This document shows positions 16,668 through 21,167 of a stretch of DNA of 21,167 nucleotides, in pieces. Origin of the DNA: an uncultured Lachnospiraceae bacterium (GTDB lineage: Bacteria > Bacillota > Clostridia > Lachnospirales > Lachnospiraceae); the NCBI GenBank assembly GCA_902782715.1, contig CACZOG010000161.1:1-21167 (forward strand), in the 5' to 3' direction. The notes under the pieces are model-generated. The model had not been told where the DNA came from, made no database searches, and saw only the letters and a program-made list of their open reading frames with translations. Within the stretch, counting starts at the first letter, position 1; each line of letters opens with the position of its first letter. Both the position numbers and the translations under genes were made by a program.

Positions 16668-17708
16668 ATGAACAATGCTGATAATCATAAAATGGTAAGT
16701 ATTATCATTCCGGTATATAATGTTGCTCCATTTTTGAAAAGATGTATGAACAGTGTGATCAGGCAGACATTTTTAAATACGGAAATAATCCTTATTGATG
16801 ACGGTTCTTCCGATGAAAGCGGCGTGATGTGCGATGAGTTTGCGAAAAAGGATTCAAAAATTAAAGTTTTTCACACGCAAAACAGGGGATTATGTGAAGC
16901 CAGAAACTATGGTTTAAACAAAAGCAGTGGAGATTTTATTACATTTATCGATTCGGATGATTATGTTTCTTTAAACTACATAGAAGCTCTGTACAACAGA
17001 ATTACCGATACGAAAGCTGATTTTGTACAGTGCAGGGTAGAAAGAAGAAAATTTGGGAAAGAGAATACAACCCGTTCGGATGAAAAGATAACAGAGATCA
17101 ATGAACCCGGAAAGGTTATGGAGCCGGTTGATTATCTGAGAAAAGTTTTAAATAAAAAAGAATCATTAAGCGTATGGGGAAAACTGTTTAAGAGAGATGT
17201 AGCGGAAACGGTTTTGATGCCTGCAGGCCGTTTCCATGAAGATTCGGCTGTTATTGTAAAGTATGTTGAAGCAAGTTCCAAGATAGCGACAGAACCACGG
17301 GCTGTATATTATTACATGCCAAACAGACCGGGAAGCATAACAACTTCCTTTTCCCGAAAAAAAATCTGTGACTTGATCTGGGCAAAAAAAGTCATGTATG
17401 CCGATTGCAGCAAATATTTCCCCGAATTACTTGAAGATGCGAAGAAACGTTATTTAAGAGCATACATTTTTATATGGATGATCACAGTAAAAAGTTATCC
17501 CTTCAATGTATTGTTATTCTGCAATACAGGCAAGACTGAAGAAAGATATGCATATTATTCTTTATTGAGAGCAAGAAAAATAATAAAAAGAAACCTGAAA
17601 TCTTTTTTTAAGATGCCTTTGAATGTAAGAATACAGGCATTTTTGATATGTTATGCTCCGATGATCTATATGATCTATGTGAAAACACGAATAAAACTAT
17701 TTGAGTAA
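16668..17708 (+). CDS. GT2-family glycosyltransferase (GT-A fold)
   Basis: A 346-residue inverting GT2 enzyme of the capsule/EpsJ-like type. Motifs: SIIIPVYNVAPFL near the N-terminus, Asp44-Asp-Gly-Ser-Ser-Asp (IDDGSSDES), QNRGLCEARNYGL, and the metal-binding Asp95-Ser-Asp97-Asp98. A C-terminal SVWGKLF and GRFHEDSAV region matches the family catalytic base area. The last 100 residues are basic with aromatic hydrophobic stretches that may sit on the membrane. It has its own promoter and divergent neighbour, so it is transcribed apart from the large operon, though it may still add a sugar to the same or another surface polymer. Donor unknown. Confidence 0.9.
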   Translation: MNNADNHKMVSIIIPVYNVAPFLKRCMNSVIRQTFLNTEIILIDDGSSDESGVMCDEFAKKDSKIKVFHTQNRGLCEARNYGLNKSSGDFITFIDSDDYVSLNYIEALYNRITDTKADFVQCRVERRKFGKENTTRSDEKITEINEPGKVMEPVDYLRKVLNKKESLSVWGKLFKRDVAETVLMPAGRFHEDSAVIVKYVEASSKIATEPRAVYYYMPNRPGSITTSFSRKKICDLIWAKKVMYADCSKYFPELLEDAKKRYLRAYIFIWMITVKSYPFNVLLFCNTGKTEERYAYYSLLRARKIIKRNLKSFFKMPLNVRIQAFLICYAPMIYMIYVKTRIKLFE

Positions 17709-17748
17709 GAAACATATATAAATATGGACCTTGACAGGGGAGAAAACA

Positions 17749-17777
17749 TTGTGAAAAAAATATTTATCTTGTATTAG
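17749..17777 (+). promoter_or_regulatory. Possible promoter of the surface-protein gene
   Basis: TTGTGA (17749-17754), 17 bases, TATTAG (17772-17777). This would give an untranslated leader of roughly 80 bases before ATG 17863, carrying a mini-ORF, a hairpin and a G-tract. A moderate match. Confidence 0.4.
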
Positions 17778-17795
17778 TTTAAAGGGATTGTTATT

Positions 17796-17834
17796 ATGAG
17801 AATAACTGAGAAGGGTGGGATCTTCTCAGGTTGA
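17796..17834 (+). CDS. 12-residue leader mini-ORF (hypothetical)
   Basis: ATG to TGA encoding MRITEKGGIFSG, with AAAGGGA 8 bases upstream. It lies wholly within the leader of the large surface-protein gene and contains the 8-bp inverted repeat at 17806-17829. It is in a different frame from the main gene, which starts 28 bases after its stop, so translational coupling or attenuation is conceivable. Coding capacity this short may be chance. Confidence 0.3.
   Translation: MRITEKGGIFSG
17806..17829 (+). other. Perfect 8-bp inverted repeat in the surface-protein leader
   Basis: CTGAGAAG (17806-17813) and CTTCTCAG (17822-17829) flank an 8-base G-rich loop. No T-run follows, so it is not an intrinsic terminator; it may be a leader RNA structure. 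Confidence 0.5.
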
Positions 17835-17851
17835 ACAAAAATTAAAGAAAT

Positions 17852-17858
17852 GGGGGGG
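17852..17858 (+). promoter_or_regulatory. G7 tract in the ribosome-binding position of the surface-protein gene
   Basis: Seven consecutive G end 4 bases before ATG 17863, where the Shine-Dalgarno should be. The only nearby purine-rich sequence is the tract itself. Homopolymer G-tracts can change length by replication slippage. Confidence 0.55.
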
Positions 17859-17862
17859 TTAT

Positions 17863-20800
17863 ATGAGACAGAAGATGCGATTTTTAAGTGGAATAATTGC
17901 ATTTTTTTTATTTTTCGCAAGTATTCCGTTAGAGGTTTTTGCTGCAGGCACGACTTTGGCAATTACTAAACAGCCTGTATCCCAGACAATAGTTGAAGGG
18001 AAAACGGTTACGTTTTCCATTACGGCTACAGGGGCAAAAACATATCAGTGGCAGGTATATGATGGTTCTTCTTGGAAGAACTCGACGTTCAGCGGCAATA
18101 CGACCAATAAACTGACGTTTACTTCATCGAAGGATTATTCGGGATATAAATTCCGCTGCATAATTAAGGACGGATCCAATAAGGTTACCAGCAGCGCGGC
18201 TACCTTTAAAGTACTGGAGATTAAAACACAGCCGAAATCACAGACAATAGTAGAGGGTAAAACCGTTACTTTTACTGTTGATGCACCCGGAGCTGCTTCA
18301 TATCAGTGGCAGGTATATGATGGTTCTTCGTGGAAGAATTCAACATTCACCGGGAATACAACGAATAAGCTGACATTTACATCTTCAAAGCAGTATTCCG
18401 GATACAAATTCCGTTGTGTCATTAAAGACGGAACAAATAAAATTACAAGTAATGCTGTTACATTCCAGACATTGGAAATAAAAACACAGCCGAAATCACA
18501 GACGATAGTAGAGGGTAAAACCGTTACTTTTACTGTTGATGCGCCCGGAGCGGCATCATATCAGTGGCAGGTATATGATGGTTCTTCGTGGAAGAACTCG
18601 ACGTTCAGCGGTAATACGACCAATAAACTGACGTTTACTTCATCAAAGAACTATTCGGGATATAAATTCCGCTGCATCATCAAAGACGGAACAAATAAAC
18701 TGACAAGCAGTACGGTTACATTTAAAGTATTGGAAATAAGTACGCAGCCCAAATCACAGATTATAGTTGAGGGAAATGAGGTATTTATTTCAGTTGTGGC
18801 TCCCGGAGCCGCATCGTATCAGTGGCAGGAATATGTCGGTTCCGAATGGAAGAATTCATCATTCAACGGAAACAAAACCGATACATTGTCTTTCGTTTCC
18901 TCAGCTGATTATGCCAATAGGAAATTCAGATGTATTATTAAGGACGGAACGAACAGGATTACAAGTAATACTGTAACTTATAATCCTCTGGTCTTTACGA
19001 CACAGCCGGAGTTTCAGTTAGTGGCAACGGATGAAAATGTATTCTTTTCTGCAGAAGCACCCGGGGCAGCATCATACCAGTGGCAGGTTAATACGGGCGC
19101 AGGATGGGATGATTTAACCAACAGTTCTGTCTGGACGGGAAATAAGACAAACAACTTATCTTTCGAACCGATAAAAAATTATTTAAAATTCCAGTTTAGA
19201 TGCGTGGCTAAAGATACCAATGGCAATGCCATTGAATCGGAACCTGTATCTTTTAACTACAAATATAATGTTACATATATTGCAGGCGAAGGTGTATTCC
19301 CCAATGGTGAACACACTTACGTGGAAAGCAGGGAAGCGGGAACGTATTGGGTTGACAGCCCCTTTGTTGATGATGAAAGATTTGTTCCCACATGGGAAGA
19401 TCATGTGTTTATAGGTTGGAAATACAATAATCGTATGCCCAATTGGTTTAATCTTGCTTCCGATGCTACTTTTGTGGCAGTTTGGGTAGATGAATGCAAG
19501 ATTATTTACAATGCAAACGGCGGAACATTTACTGCTGAAACAGCAGAAATGTTTGGAGAAGAAAGTCCGTGTGAAATCATTACAGAGAGCGTTGAAGCCG
19601 GCAGGTATTTCTTACCTGACATTATGAATCCTGAAAGAGATGGATACAGATTCCTCGGATGGAAATATAATGGCGAATATGTTCGTGCAGTTACTGTTGA
19701 TTTAGGAAGTACTCCCATAGAAGTATTTGCGGATTGGGAAGAAACAATACCTGTTACCTACAGAGCAAATGGCGGTTATTGGCAGTGGGGTGATGAAGAA
19801 CCTGTTGATACTGTAGTTGATTATTATCCTGCAGGCATATTCTATCCCGGATGGGCTTTACCGTATAGAGAAGGTTATGAATTTGATGGCTGGAAAATAG
19901 ACGGTAAGCCGGTACAGAGAATGACACTTACCGCACCGGTTACTGTTGATGCAACTTGGGCTAAGATGGATTGTGCCGTTCATTTTGATGCAAACGGCGG
20001 TACTTGGGAGAACGGATATGATGAAGGCAATTATGTTTCTGATGACAATAAAGTTTTCACTAAGTATGAAAGAGGCAATGAACACTATTGGATAGGAGTT
20101 GCAACAGAACCTACAAGAGAAGGATATGAATTCATTGGATGGGATTTAAGTCAGAATGCAGAACCTTTTCAGGCAAATAAGGGATTCGAAGTTCCGCTTA
20201 GAAATAATTTGACCGTCTATGCGGTTTGGTGTAAGTCGGATATTTTAATTACACTTAACGGAAACGGCGGAGATATTTGTGCGGAAGAAACTACATTTCC
20301 TTCATATGACATAGAATACAATTGTTTTGATGGATTCAGATTTGATTTCCGAACTGCTGATAGAGAAGAGGCAAATTTCCTCGGATGGGATTTGGATCCT
20401 GAGGCAACAGAACCTGAATATCATATGAATGATGAGCATGTTTATGTTGATGACGATACAACATTCTATGCTATTTGGGAATACAGACCCGCTATCATTT
20501 ATGATGCTGCCGGCGGTCTGTGGGGTGATGAAAACTATTCTGAAGATGTACAAATAGAATACAGAAATGATGGTCAGTATTATTATGTAAGACATCATGA
20601 ACCTTACTATGAAGGCTACAGGTTTGACTGTTGGGTTGACGAAGAAGGAAATGAAGCGAATGACAGATGTCTCAGACTTGAAAACGGTAAAGAATATGTA
20701 TTCTCTGCACGCTGGATTAAGACGGTTGATGTAAAATATAATCCCAACGGTGGCGAATGGAACAACGGCGATCCGGAAAGACACCAGACTAATGATGCAG

Positions 20801-21167
20801 GCTGGGTACATATCGGAAATGAATGGCCTGAAAGGGACGGCTTTACATTTGCCGGATGGAGTCAGAATCAGGATGCTGAAGTTACTGAAGTTGAACCGGA
20901 TTATGATATTGATGATTTGCAATCCGACATAGAGGTCTTTGCAATATGGTGTGAGGATTTCACTGTTACGATAGATGTCAACGACAGAAGCGGCCATGTA
21001 TGGCTCTATGTTGATGATGATGAAGAAAAACAATACCAATCTGTTGAAGACGGTGTTCATTATGGCGAATATGAGGTTTATTACTGGCCCGAAAGAGATG
21101 ATGAAAGCTGGGAATTCCTTGGCTGGAGTACAGATCCTGATGCAACTGAACCGGAATTCAATACCAA
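17863..21167 (+). CDS. Large exported surface protein: five Ig-like repeats then InlB-B/flg_new-type repeats, 3' end outside window
   Basis: The frame is open from ATG 17863 to the window end, 1101 codons with no stop. A signal peptide spans residues 1-27 (basic start, long hydrophobic core, VFA|AG). Five Ig-like repeats follow from 17965, each exactly 86 residues, with TQPxSQTIVEG, a YQWQ core Trp, and FRC. From about 19264 a different series begins: at least eight repeats of 70-85 residues with a V-x-Y-x-A-N-G-G strand, a G-Y-x-F-x-G-W core, and a closing V-x-A-x-W. This fits the InlB B-repeat/Listeria-Bacteroides (flg_new) family. The second part is rich in Asp, Glu and Tyr. No cell-wall anchor is seen; it may lie beyond the window. 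Probable adhesin or surface-display stalk; ligand unknown. Confidence 0.85.
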   Translation, partial: MRQKMRFLSGIIAFFLFFASIPLEVFAAGTTLAITKQPVSQTIVEGKTVTFSITATGAKTYQWQVYDGSSWKNSTFSGNTTNKLTFTSSKDYSGYKFRCIIKDGSNKVTSSAATFKVLEIKTQPKSQTIVEGKTVTFTVDAPGAASYQWQVYDGSSWKNSTFTGNTTNKLTFTSSKQYSGYKFRCVIKDGTNKITSNAVTFQTLEIKTQPKSQTIVEGKTVTFTVDAPGAASYQWQVYDGSSWKNSTFSGNTTNKLTFTSSKNYSGYKFRCIIKDGTNKLTSSTVTFKVLEISTQPKSQIIVEGNEVFISVVAPGAASYQWQEYVGSEWKNSSFNGNKTDTLSFVSSADYANRKFRCIIKDGTNRITSNTVTYNPLVFTTQPEFQLVATDENVFFSAEAPGAASYQWQVNTGAGWDDLTNSSVWTGNKTNNLSFEPIKNYLKFQFRCVAKDTNGNAIESEPVSFNYKYNVTYIAGEGVFPNGEHTYVESREAGTYWVDSPFVDDERFVPTWEDHVFIGWKYNNRMPNWFNLASDATFVAVWVDECKIIYNANGGTFTAETAEMFGEESPCEIITESVEAGRYFLPDIMNPERDGYRFLGWKYNGEYVRAVTVDLGSTPIEVFADWEETIPVTYRANGGYWQWGDEEPVDTVVDYYPAGIFYPGWALPYREGYEFDGWKIDGKPVQRMTLTAPVTVDATWAKMDCAVHFDANGGTWENGYDEGNYVSDDNKVFTKYERGNEHYWIGVATEPTREGYEFIGWDLSQNAEPFQANKGFEVPLRNNLTVYAVWCKSDILITLNGNGGDICAEETTFPSYDIEYNCFDGFRFDFRTADREEANFLGWDLDPEATEPEYHMNDEHVYVDDDTTFYAIWEYRPAIIYDAAGGLWGDENYSEDVQIEYRNDGQYYYVRHHEPYYEGYRFDCWVDEEGNEANDRCLRLENGKEYVFSARWIKTVDVKYNPNGGEWNNGDPERHQTNDAGWVHIGNEWPERDGFTFAGWSQNQDAEVTEVEPDYDIDDLQSDIEVFAIWCEDFTVTIDVNDRSGHVWLYVDDDEEKQYQSVEDGVHYGEYEVYYWPERDDESWEFLGWSTDPDATEPEFNT
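17965..19254 (+). repeat. Five tandem Ig-like repeats, 258 bp each
   Basis: The YQWQ codons fall at 18043, 18301, 18559, 18817 and 19075, an exact 258-base spacing. Units start near 17965, 18223, 18481, 18739 and 18997. Repeats 1-3 are close at DNA level; 4 and 5 are more diverged, 5 most. Each keeps the core Trp and one Cys in FRC, with no partner Cys elsewhere in the unit. Confidence 0.9.
19264..21167 (+). repeat. Divergent InlB-B/flg_new-type repeats, at least eight
   Basis: Approximate unit starts are 19264, 19495, 19750, 19972, 20239, 20488, 20725 and 20956, the last cut by the window end. Each has a beta-strand with NGG-like turn (weak in units 1 and 8), a GW or CW core near the middle and a closing W after a V/F-x-A motif. 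DNA identity between units is low, unlike the Ig-like array. Confidence 0.75.

Noticed and set aside
17806..17829. Inverted repeat as a terminator after the GT2 gene
   Set aside because: No T-run follows; the next bases are GTTGAACAAAAATT. It is better seen as a leader RNA hairpin.
17965..19254. Tandem repeat array as a CRISPR or satellite
   Set aside because: Period of 258 bases, in frame, protein-coding Ig-like domains, no spacer pattern.
20302..21060. A 252-codon open frame on the minus strand within the surface-protein gene
   Set aside because: It lies opposite a strongly coding + frame and has no ribosome binding site or family motifs. It arises from the acidic codon pattern of the sense strand.

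Overview
The window looks like a chromosomal cell-surface glycan locus of a Gram-positive, AT-rich anaerobe of the Clostridia, most like a Lachnospiraceae member. This is inferred from AGGAGG-type ribosome binding sites, exported surface proteins with tandem Ig-like and InlB/Listeria-Bacteroides-type repeats, and protein style. No rRNA, tRNA, mobile-element or CRISPR signal was seen, so the taxonomic call is inference only.

Region 1 (1-15598, + strand) is one long, tightly packed polysaccharide operon that begins before the window. In order it holds: a 5'-truncated coiled-coil/left-handed-beta-helix acyltransferase, a GT4 glycosyltransferase, a GT-C-like polytopic membrane protein, a DPM1-like GT2 with two C-terminal membrane helices, a second GT4, a GT8, a second GT-C-like membrane protein, an HP-motif GT-B transferase, a Wzx-type flippase, a second hexapeptide acyltransferase, an acylneuraminate-type CMP-sugar synthetase, a DRE-TIM aldolase fused to a GT42/DUF115-like domain, and a KdsC-like HAD phosphatase. 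An internal promoter with an extended -10 lies before the DPM1-like gene. A strong bidirectional terminator closes the operon.

The last three operon genes are the most interesting part. An enzyme that would activate a nonulosonic or ulosonic acid as its CMP ester and a KdsC-like phosphatase flank a DRE-TIM carbon-carbon lyase/aldolase, and no NeuB/KdsA-type PEP-dependent synthase is present. A coherent reading is an alternative route to a 2-keto-3-deoxy acidic sugar: aldol condensation, dephosphorylation, then CMP activation. Transfer would be by the GT42-like domain and/or the HP-motif GT-B enzyme. The DPM1-like GT2 would charge a polyprenyl phosphate with a sugar for one or both GT-C-like proteins outside the membrane, while the flippase exports the lipid-linked repeat unit.

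Region 2 (15695-17708) holds a small secreted two-domain beta-rich protein on the minus strand and a divergent GT2 glycosyltransferase. Each has a recognisable promoter in the shared 202-base intergenic region.

Region 3 (17709-21167) is a leader region with a mini-ORF, a hairpin and a G7 tract at the ribosome binding site. It is followed by a very large exported surface protein that runs off the window end. That protein has five Ig-like repeats of exactly 86 residues each, then at least eight divergent, acidic InlB-B/flg_new-type repeats.
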